Assembly (NCBI RefSeq): GCF_018310695.1
Contig: NZ_JAGXCY010000011.1
Coordinates: 1-64,000 of the forward strand
Origin: Paenibacillus sp. Marseille-Q4541
GTDB taxonomy: Bacteria > Bacillota > Bacilli > Paenibacillales > Paenibacillaceae
DNA: 64,000 nucleotides
Direction of reading: 5' to 3'
Every line of letters begins with the position of its first letter. The stretch's first letter is position 1. Made by a program: the position numbers and the translations under genes. The notes under the pieces are model-generated. The model worked only from the letters and a program-made list of their open reading frames with translations. It made no database searches and was not told the DNA's origin. Of the stretch, positions 35,407-43,382 are shown one piece after another.

Positions 35407-35933
35407 GTGGATCTTCATGAAATGGCTGCTAGAGCAAGACAGAAGAAGCTTTCTTGGTACGAATGGATGCAGATAAACATAAATTATACGGCATTGCATT
35501 TTAAGGAGACGGATTCTCTGACTTTAGAGGCTAAAGGATTCTTTATGAGCAAGCCAGAGCAGGTATTTACGTTTAATACGGAGACGGTGGAGACCATACA
35601 GACTCTTGACTCACACATTGTCTTAGATAAGGTGGAGGAAAGAGAAGACCAAATTCAGATTAGCATAAGTACAAAAGGACTTTATGTGAATACAAAATAT
35701 CCTTATTTTAACCCTTATGTTCAAATATTTAATGAAGATAACATGCTCACAGATGCTACAGGTAAAGAATACCCAATGGCTGACGCTAGTTTGTAACTTT
35801 CGGGGACCCCTAATTCTGAGAGCCAGGAATGACTTTTTCTATCCCCAAAGGAAAGTACGAGAAGCCCTTGTCATTTAAGGTGTCTGAGTACCCTGGTTAT
35901 GTGAAAAAAGATCTTCAAATCAAGATCAAGTAG
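35407..35933 (+). pseudogene. Decayed partial duplicate of the preceding DUF4179-type gene
   Basis: The first frame (35407-35796) encodes VLDKVEEREDQIQISISTKG, which parallels TLSEVLVKDDQIEIGILTKE of the upstream gene, and stops at TAA 35794-35796. The homology continues in the same frame (LSGTPNSESQE) to about 35830. It then resumes after a one-base shift as MTFSIPKGKYEKPLSFKVSE and YPGYVKKDL, ending at TAG 35931-35933, parallel to the intact copy's C-terminus. The N-terminal membrane anchor is missing. One stop, one frameshift and a lost 5' part indicate a relic, not an expressed gene. Confidence 0.84.
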
Positions 35934-36062
35934 GCCTTGTTCTTATGTGTTTATTCATATATCTTTCGCAATAAAAGTGATCTGTTAACTTTTCAACTCA
36001 TTCCATAAAAGCTATAATAGAAAGGATTAAGCCTGATTCTATGTGAAAGAGAGCGATATATT

Positions 36063-36782
36063 ATGGGTCGTAAGTGGAATAACATCAAAGAGAAAAAGGC
36101 AAACAAGGACGCGAGTACTAGCCGGGTCTATGCCAAATTTGGACGTGAAATATATGTAGTAGCTCGTCAGGGAGAACCTGATCCAGAGTCTAACCGTGCA
36201 CTGAAAGTAGTACTTGAGCGTGCCAAAACTTATAACGTACCGAAAGCAATCATCGACCGCGCACTGGAAAAAGCAAAAGGCGGTTCCGAAGAAAACTTTG
36301 ACGAGCTTCGTTATGAAGGTTTTGGGCCTAACGGTTCCATGGTTATTGTGGATGCCCTCACGAACAATGTGAATCGGACAGCTTCCGAAGTGCGTTCCAC
36401 ATTCAGTAAAAATGGCGGAAACCTCGGCGTGAGTGGTTCCGTTAATTACATGTTTGATTCCACAGCTGTTATCGGTGTAGAAGGAAAAACAGCGGAAGAA
36501 GTTCTTGAACTTCTGATGGAAGCAGAACTTGATGTACGTGATATTGTGGAAGAAGACGATGCAGTGATCGTATACGCAGAGCCGGATCAATTCCATGTCG
36601 TACAAGATGCTTTCAAAAATGCAGGTGTTACTGAATTTACCGTTGCCGAGCTTACGATGCTTCCGCAAACCTTTGTTTCATTAGAAGGTGACGCACTTGC
36701 TCAGTTTGAGAAACTGATTGATGTGCTTGAAGATCTAGAAGATGTGCAGCAGGTGTATCACAACGTTGAGTTTGAAGAGTAG
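36063..36782 (+). CDS. YebC/PmpR-family DNA-binding or translation-associated protein
   Basis: A 239-residue YebC-family protein. The N-terminus is [20 protein letters not shown], followed by [15 protein letters not shown] and the acidic C-terminal segment. The GRKWNNI variant, in place of GHSKW, marks the YeeI/YeeN branch. Members are described as transcriptional regulators and, more recently, as factors that help ribosomes through proline stretches. It is cytosolic. It is a single gene with its own terminator. B. subtilis YeeI is the closest named relative I can suggest. Confidence 0.93.
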   Translation: MGRKWNNIKEKKANKDASTSRVYAKFGREIYVVARQGEPDPESNRALKVVLERAKTYNVPKAIIDRALEKAKGGSEENFDELRYEGFGPNGSMVIVDALTNNVNRTASEVRSTFSKNGGNLGVSGSVNYMFDSTAVIGVEGKTAEEVLELLMEAELDVRDIVEEDDAVIVYAEPDQFHVVQDAFKNAGVTEFTVAELTMLPQTFVSLEGDALAQFEKLIDVLEDLEDVQQVYHNVEFEE

Positions 36783-36824
36783 TCGTTTCTAAGAAATGCC
36801 TGAGAGAGCATAGACTGTTCACAT

Positions 36825-36872
36825 AAAAGAACCTCCATATCGCCTTAATACGCGACAGGGGGTTCTTTTTGT
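36825..36872 (+). terminator. Terminator
   Basis: AAAAGAACCTCC pairs with GGGGGTTCTTTT (one mismatch), followed by a short T run. Confidence 0.85.
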
Positions 36873-36913
36873 AAAAGTAGTTCAATACGTTCGTAAATGG
36901 GAGAGTGAGAATA

Positions 36914-37462
36914 ATGAAAAAGGGAAACCAGGCACTCATTATTATTGATTTGCAAGAAATATTTTTCCGGCATGAAGAATATCATTTGCATCAGCATGTG
37001 TCGCTCGTATCTCATGTAAATGAACTTATTGGTTACGCAAGACAGCAGAAGGTCCCTGTCATTTTTGTTCAACATACCGACCTTAAAGAAGAGAATGAAC
37101 TATTTAAAGGGAAAGAAGACTGGAAGCTTTATAGCGGACTCGATAGAATAGAAGAAGATCCGGTATTCCAGAAAACCAAATGGGATGCTTTTTACAAAAC
37201 GGATTTGTTGTCCTACTTGCAAGAAAAAGGAATAGAGCAATTGATTTTTGCTGGGGCGCAGACTGAATTTTGCCTGGATACAACGATTCGAATGGCCTAT
37301 AGCCTCGGATATCAAAACAATATTGCATTTAGAGATGCGCATAGTACGTTAAGCAGTTCTATTATGGATGCAGAAATGATCATCAAGCACCATGAAAATG
37401 TATGGAACAACCGCTTTGTAACCCTGCACTCCATGAAGGACGCAGCACAAATATTTTGCTAG
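36914..37462 (+). CDS. Isochorismatase-family cysteine hydrolase
   Basis: A 182-residue hydrolase read from ATG 36914, with GGGAGAG eight bases upstream. The catalytic triad of the family is visible: Asp in LIIIDLQEIFF, Lys in VFQKTKWDAFYKTDL and the nucleophilic Cys in GAQTEFCLDTTIRMAYSLGY. These enzymes hydrolyse amides such as nicotinamide, N-carbamoyl compounds or vinyl ethers; the substrate here is unclear. It sits 35 bases before exoA, so the two may share a transcript. Confidence 0.9.
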   Translation: MKKGNQALIIIDLQEIFFRHEEYHLHQHVSLVSHVNELIGYARQQKVPVIFVQHTDLKEENELFKGKEDWKLYSGLDRIEEDPVFQKTKWDAFYKTDLLSYLQEKGIEQLIFAGAQTEFCLDTTIRMAYSLGYQNNIAFRDAHSTLSSSIMDAEMIIKHHENVWNNRFVTLHSMKDAAQIFC

Positions 37463-37497
37463 AATAGTAGGGAAGTACACACATCAAGGAGAGCGTT

Positions 37498-38259
37498 ATG
37501 AAACTGGTATCATGGAACGTAAACGGGCTTAGAGCCTGTGTCAAAAAAGGATTTATGGATTATTTTCATGAAATGGATGCAGACATTTTCTGTCTTCAAG
37601 AGACCAAACTTCAAGAAGGACAGATTGAACTGGAGCTTGGGGATGGGTATCAGGATTACTGGAGTTATGCGGAGAAAAAGGGGTACTCCGGAACTGCAGT
37701 ATTCACTCGAATTCCTCCGCTTTCAGTCCAATATGGCATGAGCGAAGAAGATCCGGACGCAGAAGGTAGAATGATTACGTTAGAGTTTGAACATTTTTAT
37801 CTGGTTAACGTGTATACACCGAATGCTCGAAGAGATCTTTCGAGACTGGACCTGCGGCTGGAGTGGGAAGAACAATTCCGCGCATATATTGTGGAACTCG
37901 ATCAGAAGAAGCCTGTTATCGTCTGCGGGGACATGAATGTAGCTCATCAAGAGATCGATTTGAAGAATGCGAAAAGCAATCGGGGAAACTCCGGTTTTAC
38001 AGAAGAGGAACGGGAGAAAATGTCGATGTTACTAGGTTCGGGGTTTGTTGATACTTTCCGTTATTTCTATCCTGATAAGACGGACGTATATACCTGGTGG
38101 TCTTATATGGCCAAAGTAAGAGAACGGAATATTGGCTGGCGTATCGATTATTTCTTGGCGTCAGAGAGACTGACTCCACTGCTGAGTGATGCATCGGCAG
38201 ATTGTCATGTTCTTGGAAGTGACCACTGCCCGGTATTGCTTGAACTAGATATAAAATAA
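37498..38259 (+). CDS. exoA: Exodeoxyribonuclease III / AP endonuclease
   Basis: A 253-residue base excision repair nuclease that incises DNA 5' of abasic sites and removes 3' blocking groups. The active-site blocks are complete: WNVNGLRA, LQETKLQ (metal-binding Glu), YTPN, GDMNVAHQEIDL (Asp/Asn), WWSYM, WRIDYFL and GSDHCPVLLEL (catalytic His). Length equals B. subtilis ExoA. AAGGAGAG precedes the ATG, and a terminator follows directly. Confidence 0.97.
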   Translation: MKLVSWNVNGLRACVKKGFMDYFHEMDADIFCLQETKLQEGQIELELGDGYQDYWSYAEKKGYSGTAVFTRIPPLSVQYGMSEEDPDAEGRMITLEFEHFYLVNVYTPNARRDLSRLDLRLEWEEQFRAYIVELDQKKPVIVCGDMNVAHQEIDLKNAKSNRGNSGFTEEEREKMSMLLGSGFVDTFRYFYPDKTDVYTWWSYMAKVRERNIGWRIDYFLASERLTPLLSDASADCHVLGSDHCPVLLELDIK

Positions 38260-38261
38260 AC

Positions 38262-38296
38262 AAAAGGAATCGCCTTTTAGGCGGTTCCTTTTTGCT
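38262..38296 (+). terminator. Terminator after exoA
   Basis: AAAAGGAATCGCC (38262-38273 region) pairs with GGCGGTTCCTTTT and ends in T. Confidence 0.9.
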
Positions 38297-38459
38297 TTTC
38301 AAATGAAGTTTACCTGTATTCTGTTGGCTTCAGTTAGTCCCTTAAGACTGGTTCGTCAGACTGCATCCCTCAGCAATAGATACGACTTTTACCACTTGTA
38401 CCCACCTCAGATGAGATGCATAATGTTACTGATTTCAAATATAGTCAGGAGATGAAGTG

Positions 38460-39635
38460 ATGTTTTTTAAGACGCAGAAACGTTCAAAAACTACAGTAAT
38501 TGTACGGAATTTCGTGATGACAACGGCTATTTGTATGCTGCTGTTTCCGACAAGTTATGAAGTTACTGCAGAAGCTGCCGAGCAAAAACCGCCTGAAATG
38601 CTCTCTTATAATCAAGTGGATGTCCCAGGAGGAAGTATATTTGAACATAGGAATGACAGCATGTCCTTTACCGGGATACAGGGAGATGAGATCGTCACCA
38701 AAACCATTGGTGCATATGGACATATTAGACTTGAAAGTAACTTTTCAGCGCCCCTAGAATATGTATCAGACGTTCTTCAATCGGCAGATCAAGGATATTT
38801 ACTGGCTGGAGGAAATGAAATATATAAAGTTACAAAAAATGGTGAGATAGAATGGACCTACGCAATGGACGAAGAAGAGGTGTATATCCGTTCTATCGAT
38901 CAGTTATTGGATGGGAGTTTCGTAGGAGTAGCAAGTGCCCATAACAATCAAACGAATACGAACCAAATTTCTATCATTCAATTATCCTCTACTGGAGAAG
39001 TGACTCGAAGAATAGAGGTGCAGGATGAATCATTCAATGACATTCAATCCATTCAGCCTACTTCAGATGGAGGGTTTGTCTTGTCCGGAGAAGTATATCG
39101 CTCAGGACAAACTGAAGAAAACATCTATCTGGCTAAATACGATCACACAGGTAGCGTAGTATGGAAACAATACCTCACTCCGGCAGACGATTCTCAGAAT
39201 ATCAAGGTTCTGTCTACTACAGAGGGAATTGACGGACAAATCGTAGCCTCTGGATATTATAATCATCCGAACTCGGATGGAGGTTACCGTTATTTAACTA
39301 CGGGTTTTGTGTTAGCTGTTGATGCAGAAGGGGCGAAGCAATGGATAAAAACCCCGGACCCCGCTTTGGATAGAAGTATGTTAAATGATATTCAGCATAC
39401 TCCAGATGGTGGTTATATTGCTACAGGTAAAGTAAATGAAGATTGGCACGGTACTGTAGCTACCCAGTGGGTCTGGAAATTAGATTCTCATGGGAATACA
39501 AAATGGACGAAATCTATTCATCGGGCCAATTACGATGCAGGGGTAAAGGTGCAACCTCTGAGCAACGGACAAAGCTTACTTATCGGGACCGCTGATGGAT
39601 TAACTACTCTAATTAAAATAGACGCGGATAAGTAA
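38460..39635 (+). CDS. Secreted beta-propeller-like protein of unknown function
   Basis: Read from ATG 38460 with AGGAG at 38447-38451; GTG 38457 is an alternative. The signal peptide (about residues 15-40) ends near AEAAEQ. The remaining 350 residues hold five or more blades of the pattern [DT]SxDGGxxxxG with W-KxD endings: SADQGYLLAGG, PTSDGGFVLSGE, HTPDGGYIATGK. This resembles delta-60/PQQ-like propeller repeats. It is presumed extracellular. No catalytic motif is seen, so binding or scaffolding is likely. Confidence 0.85.
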   Translation: MFFKTQKRSKTTVIVRNFVMTTAICMLLFPTSYEVTAEAAEQKPPEMLSYNQVDVPGGSIFEHRNDSMSFTGIQGDEIVTKTIGAYGHIRLESNFSAPLEYVSDVLQSADQGYLLAGGNEIYKVTKNGEIEWTYAMDEEEVYIRSIDQLLDGSFVGVASAHNNQTNTNQISIIQLSSTGEVTRRIEVQDESFNDIQSIQPTSDGGFVLSGEVYRSGQTEENIYLAKYDHTGSVVWKQYLTPADDSQNIKVLSTTEGIDGQIVASGYYNHPNSDGGYRYLTTGFVLAVDAEGAKQWIKTPDPALDRSMLNDIQHTPDGGYIATGKVNEDWHGTVATQWVWKLDSHGNTKWTKSIHRANYDAGVKVQPLSNGQSLLIGTADGLTTLIKIDADK

Positions 39636-39720
39636 TTGTTATACTGAAATTAGTATTTTCAATTCCTATTGTTGGCGTTATCATAATGAATGTGAATTGA
39701 TGTGATAAGGGGGTTAACCT

Positions 39721-40350
39721 ATGACGATTCCATTCGAACATGGGGACACGGTTTTATTCATTGGAGACAGTATTACGGATTGCGGTAGAGATTACGGGAA
39801 CAAATGGAGTCTCGGCGGAGGTTATGCCTTACTGACGGCTGCCGAAATTGGAAGGCGGTACCCTCAGCAAGAAGTTAAGGTGTTGAATAGAGGCATCAAT
39901 GGGCACCGCGTGACGGATCTTGCGCAAAGATGGCAGCAAGATTGTATTGCTCATCAGCCAGATTGGTTGTCCATCTATATCGGTATTAATGACACTTGGC
40001 GTCATTATGATTCAGGTCAGTATACTTCGCCGGAAGATTTTTATCGTACATACCGTGATTTGCTTGTTCAAACCAAGGAACAAACCAAAGCCAAAATTGT
40101 TCTAATCGAACCTTTTGTTCTCCCCGTTCCAGAAGACCGGAAAAAATGGAGAGAAGACCTTGACCCGAAAATCCAAGTCATCCGTGAACTTGCTCGAGAA
40201 TTTAAAACAAGGTATGTTCCATTAGACGGATTATTTGCTGCGAATAGTACCCAGGTTGATCCTGCTTATTGGGCAGAAGACGGAGTACATCCGACACCTG
40301 CAGGACATGCACTTATCAGTAAAGCATGGTTGGAAGCGGTTCATGCGTAA
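39721..40350 (+). CDS. SGNH/GDSL-family hydrolase
   Basis: A 209-residue cytosolic esterase of the SGNH fold. Block I is FIGDSITDCGRD (nucleophile Ser), block II contains the oxyanion Gly in LNRGINGHRV, block III is IYIGINDTWRHY (Asn), and block V is EDGVHPTPAGH (Asp and His). There is no signal peptide. Similar proteins in Bacilli are deacetylases of sugars or xylan-derived oligomers, but specificity cannot be read here. AAGGGGG lies upstream of the ATG. Confidence 0.93.
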   Translation: MTIPFEHGDTVLFIGDSITDCGRDYGNKWSLGGGYALLTAAEIGRRYPQQEVKVLNRGINGHRVTDLAQRWQQDCIAHQPDWLSIYIGINDTWRHYDSGQYTSPEDFYRTYRDLLVQTKEQTKAKIVLIEPFVLPVPEDRKKWREDLDPKIQVIRELAREFKTRYVPLDGLFAANSTQVDPAYWAEDGVHPTPAGHALISKAWLEAVHA

Positions 40351-40379
40351 ATAAACATGAGCGCGATTATCTTGACCAT

Positions 40380-40443
40380 AAAAAAGAACTACCTACCTGC
40401 ATGATCCAATAAGGATGCAAGCAGGGGGGAGTTCTTTTTTTTA
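40380..40443. terminator. Bidirectional terminator between convergent genes
   Basis: AAAAAAGAACT (40380-40390) pairs with AGTTCTTTTTT (40430-40440), with an inner CCTGCAT-type helix. Confidence 0.91.
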
Positions 40444-40493
40444 ACCCTTATTGAAAAAAGGTAGACCTAATAATAATGGGTATATAAAGTTGA

Positions 40494-41471
40494 TTACACT
40501 AATACTTTACGGAATTCCTCTGTAAGAAGAGGGACAATATCAAACAGATCCCCGACAATACCATAGTCTGCTACTTTAAAAATGGGTGCTTCCGGATCTT
40601 TGTTGATGGCGATAATGACTCTAGATTGACTCATGCCTGCTAAATGCTGAATCGCACCGCTAATCCCGCAGGCAATATAGATTTCAGGAGTAACTACTTT
40701 ACCGGTTTGACCGATTTGAAGTGAATAATCGCAGTATCCAGCATCGCAAGCTCCGCGGGAGGCACCCACTGCACCTCCTAGCAAATCAGCAAGTTCCTCA
40801 AGCGGTTTGAAACCATCTTCGCTTTTGACCCCTCGGCCACCTGAGATGACAATCTTGGCTTCCGTAAGATCTATTTTACCTGTCGTTTTTCGCACCACAT
40901 CCTTAACAATGGTACGAAGAGAAGGAGCGGGATAAGCGATATCCTCAACATTGGGTGATGCAGGAGTCTCACTTGCTTCGGCAGGTTTAATATTATTAGG
41001 ACGAATCGTAACTACAGCGGGAGTGGATTCGAATACACGTTTCTCGAATGCTTTCCCTGCATAGAGAGGACGAGTAAACGTTGCCTCCCCATCTTCTTTT
41101 TCAATCGCCGTAACATCGGAAATTTGTCCTGCCTGTAGGTAGGCTGCAACAAGAGGGGCAAGATCCCGACCGATGGCAGTATGACCAAAAAGCACAACAT
41201 CCGGTTTTATTTGATCGAGTACAGCAGTCATGGCAGCTAGATAAGCGTCCGGATTATAGTGCTCAAGATCTGCATGTTCCATTGCAACAACTTGATCGGC
41301 ATCGTAAGGGAGAATCGCGGATACCGCCTCGGTGATTTGTGAACCAGTTACGAAAGCATAGATTTTATCTCCTTCATTTGCAATGATCTGAGCTGCACCT
41401 AGCGTTTCCATAGCGACTTGACGTAATTTACCATCACGGTTCTCGGCATAGATTAATATTGCTCTGCTCAT
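40494..41471 (-). CDS. etfA: Electron transfer flavoprotein, alpha subunit
   Basis: Start ATG 41471 follows GGGAGG; a longer in-frame reading is unlikely. The 325-residue subunit binds FAD through the C-terminal segment GRGVKSEDGFKPLEELADLL...GASRGACDAGYCDYSLQIGQTGKVVTPEIYIACGISGAIQHLAG...INKDPEAPIFKVADYGIVGD, all recognisable in order. With EtfB it carries electrons from acyl-CoA dehydrogenase toward the quinone pool. It is the last gene of the fadR-etfB-etfA unit, 128 bases after etfB. Confidence 0.96.
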   Translation of the reverse strand: MSRAILIYAENRDGKLRQVAMETLGAAQIIANEGDKIYAFVTGSQITEAVSAILPYDADQVVAMEHADLEHYNPDAYLAAMTAVLDQIKPDVVLFGHTAIGRDLAPLVAAYLQAGQISDVTAIEKEDGEATFTRPLYAGKAFEKRVFESTPAVVTIRPNNIKPAEASETPASPNVEDIAYPAPSLRTIVKDVVRKTTGKIDLTEAKIVISGGRGVKSEDGFKPLEELADLLGGAVGASRGACDAGYCDYSLQIGQTGKVVTPEIYIACGISGAIQHLAGMSQSRVIIAINKDPEAPIFKVADYGIVGDLFDIVPLLTEEFRKVLV

Positions 41472-41599
41472 AAACGTAACCTCCCGGGTCATTATAGAAT
41501 GGATCAAACAAGGGAACGAGTTCGCAAAAAAAGCGCATGTAGGACATTCTACTAGCCATACAGTTATATAAACATCCTATTTGAAAGCGGATTCAAATA

Positions 41600-42367
41600 T
41601 TAGATCACTTTTGATTTGGTCCGAAGTAAGGATACAAGTTCAGATACGACTTCAGCGGGTTCGCCTTTCAAAATTTGTCCAGCACTTCGTTCAGGAGGAA
41701 GAGTCAGTTCTTTTTGTTTCGTCGCAGGCTTCATGTCGTCTTCTGTTAGATCTAAATCTTCAAGCATGTATGTTTTAAAAGGCTTCTTCTTTGCTTTCAT
41801 AATTCCGGGTAAGGAAGGGTAACGAGGTTCGTTTAGTCCTTGTTGTGCAGTAAAGATTGCGGGCAAAGATACAGTCAATATTTCAAGATCTCCTTCTGCA
41901 TCACGGTGAACTTCCGCTTCGGTACCGTTAATTGTCAGTTTTGTAATCGATCCGGTATGAGGGATATTCAGTAGCCCGGCGAGCCGAATAGCAACCTGAC
42001 CTGATCCGCGGTCGACAGAGAAATTACCTCCTAGAATCAGATCTGGATTTTCTTTCGAAAGGTAGGCGTATAGGACGTTTGACACTGCATATTCATCATC
42101 TGGAATCCGGTCATCTGAGATTAAGACTGCATCATCTGCACCCATAGCTAGTGCTGTACGAAGTGCTTCTGCCGTTCGGTCTGGACCTACGGATAGGAGG
42201 GTAACGCTGCCGCCAAGTTCATCTCGAAGTTTGACGGCTTCCTCCACAGCATATTCATCATAAGGGTTAATGACAAACTTGACTCCATCTTCAGCGATCG
42301 TGCCATTTTCCACTACGATTTTTTCCTCAGTATCAAAAGTTTGTTTCATGAGCACTACAATTTTCAT
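41600..42367 (-). CDS. etfB: Electron transfer flavoprotein, beta subunit
   Basis: A 255-residue protein beginning MKIVVLMKQTFDTEEKI, with the AMP-binding segments INPYDEYAVEEAVKLRDE, SVGPDRTAEALRTALAMGADDAVLI and LGGNFSVDRGSGQVAIRLAGLL. It forms the EtfAB heterodimer that accepts electrons from FadE. GGGAGAG precedes the ATG. It lies 72 bases after fadR on the same strand, the same order as in B. subtilis. Confidence 0.96.
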   Translation of the reverse strand: MKIVVLMKQTFDTEEKIVVENGTIAEDGVKFVINPYDEYAVEEAVKLRDELGGSVTLLSVGPDRTAEALRTALAMGADDAVLISDDRIPDDEYAVSNVLYAYLSKENPDLILGGNFSVDRGSGQVAIRLAGLLNIPHTGSITKLTINGTEAEVHRDAEGDLEILTVSLPAIFTAQQGLNEPRYPSLPGIMKAKKKPFKTYMLEDLDLTEDDMKPATKQKELTLPPERSAGQILKGEPAEVVSELVSLLRTKSKVI

Positions 42368-42421
42368 CGTTTACGCTCTCCCTTCAAAATGAATGCTTGT
42401 GAGTTTTTTATATGATGATAA

Positions 42422-42442
42422 TAGAGATGTAGAACATCTCTA
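42422..42442. terminator. Hairpin at the fadR-etfB junction, possible attenuator
   Basis: TAGAGATGT (42422-42430), AGA, ACATCTCTA (42434-42442) forms a perfect 9-bp stem overlapping the fadR stop codon. On the minus strand it is followed by mixed A/T, not a solid T run, so full termination is doubtful; it may lower etfBA expression or protect the mRNA. Confidence 0.55.
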
Positions 42443-43024
42443 CTTGGAAACTCCGTTAATAAAAAACTGAAGTGTTTCATCGACCTGATCACGTAAGGAG
42501 TACTTCTGACCTGAGATAAGCCAAGAAGTTACGGCTTCGTCCATAGATCCGAAAATGAGATTTCGCACAAGTTTCACATTAAGATTAGATCTGAACTGCC
42601 CATTTTCAATCCCTTGTAGAAGAATATTCTCGATAAGCTCAATGTAAGGTTTAAGCGTAATTCCTATTTCTTTGCGAAGCTCGAGATCACTTTGTCGCAT
42701 TTCAATCTGAGTCACATAAGCAAGCTCCGGATTCTTCTCAAGCTCCGTGTAATGAATGGTACATACCATTCGAAGTGCTTCTACAGCATCTGTAGTTCCG
42801 GCTACGCTTTCATGAAACTTACTTACGAGTTCCCCAAGCTTCTCCTGAAACAGATGAATCAGAATATCCTCCTTTCTTTTAAAGTACAAATAGATCGTTC
42901 CGTCAGCTACGCCAGCTGCCTTGGCAATTTTAGAAACTTGCGAACGGTGATAGCCGTTTTCGGCGAATACCTTGAGTGCGCCCTGAAGGATGAGATGATA
43001 TTTTTCTGTTTTTTTACTTGTCAT
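42440..43024 (-). CDS. fadR: TetR-family repressor of fatty acid degradation
   Basis: A 194-residue TetR regulator. The HTH is at residues 10-55 (ILQGALKVFAENGYHRSQVS, AKAAGVADGTIYLYFKRKED), followed by a helical ligand domain that in B. subtilis FadR binds long-chain acyl-CoA and releases DNA. Its placement before etfBA and divergent from fadF, plus the palindrome 36 bases upstream, make FadR the confident name. It likely represses itself and the etf genes, and possibly the fadF operon. Confidence 0.93.
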   Translation of the reverse strand: MTSKKTEKYHLILQGALKVFAENGYHRSQVSKIAKAAGVADGTIYLYFKRKEDILIHLFQEKLGELVSKFHESVAGTTDAVEALRMVCTIHYTELEKNPELAYVTQIEMRQSDLELRKEIGITLKPYIELIENILLQGIENGQFRSNLNVKLVRNLIFGSMDEAVTSWLISGQKYSLRDQVDETLQFFINGVSK

Positions 43025-43059
43025 ATCTTCACCCCGATGTTAAAATACAGTTAAATTTA

Positions 43060-43077
43060 TGAATGAATACTCATTCA
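43060..43077. promoter_or_regulatory. FadR operator
   Basis: TGAATGAATACTCATTCA is a perfect palindrome with 7-bp arms and matches the B. subtilis FadR consensus as I recall it (TGAATGAMTANTCATTCA) at every defined position. It lies 36 bases upstream of the fadR start and about 305 bases from the fadF start. I see no second full copy upstream of fadE, lcfA or the dienoyl-CoA reductase gene. Confidence 0.88.
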
Positions 43078-43259
43078 GTTCTTGGTACCATCATAAAATA
43101 CGTTATAGTCATTGTCAACGATGGGTTAACAAGTTTTACGAAAATGTTGAAGCAATTATACATTACAAATAATAGAGACGTTCATCATCCAGAGTATTTG
43201 ACAGTTCCTAGGTTGTTTTGGGGCAAGTGGTGTATGAAGGTCTCTATTTTATATATGTA

Positions 43260-43274
43260 ATGTAAGCGCTTCAT
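43260..43274. promoter_or_regulatory. cre-like palindrome upstream of fadF
   Basis: ATGTAAGCGCTTCAT contains AAGCGCTT flanked by ATG and CAT, symmetrical apart from one extra T on the left. It resembles a CcpA cre with a one-base deletion. Catabolite repression of fatty acid degradation is plausible, but the match to the 14-base consensus is imperfect. Confidence 0.4.
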
Positions 43275-43382
43275 ATAATCCCCTGGTACTGGCTTTGATG
43301 AGGTAATGAAGGGAGTGAGAGGCAATAGGTAAGGAACTAACGCATAAAGGTTCAAGGTAAAGATTGATTACACAAGGGGCTG

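Larger units (their letters stand above)
43025..43382. other. 358-base divergent region between fadR and fadF
   Basis: Besides the FadR operator and a cre-like palindrome, this gap holds a candidate promoter TTGAAG (43147-43152), 17 bases, TAATAG (43170-43175) directed at fadF. No small gene with a credible ribosome site is visible. The fadF leader would be about 200 bases. Confidence 0.45.

Noticed and set aside
35403..35420. ATG 35403 with a good ribosome site before the decayed DUF4179 copy
   Set aside because: It opens only a 5-codon frame before TGA; more likely a remnant start of the lost gene.
36039..36668. A 209-codon open frame on the minus strand opposite the YebC-family gene
   Set aside because: It is antisense to a strongly conserved gene, has Phe/His/Cys-rich shadow composition and lacks a ribosome site.
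42385..42405. ATGAATGCTTGTGAGTT before etfB as a second FadR site
   Set aside because: Only the left half resembles the operator; the right arm is not complementary.
43198..43226. TTGACA at 43198-43203 as a fadF promoter
   Set aside because: No -10 hexamer lies at 16-18 bases; TTGAAG-TAATAG slightly upstream fits better.
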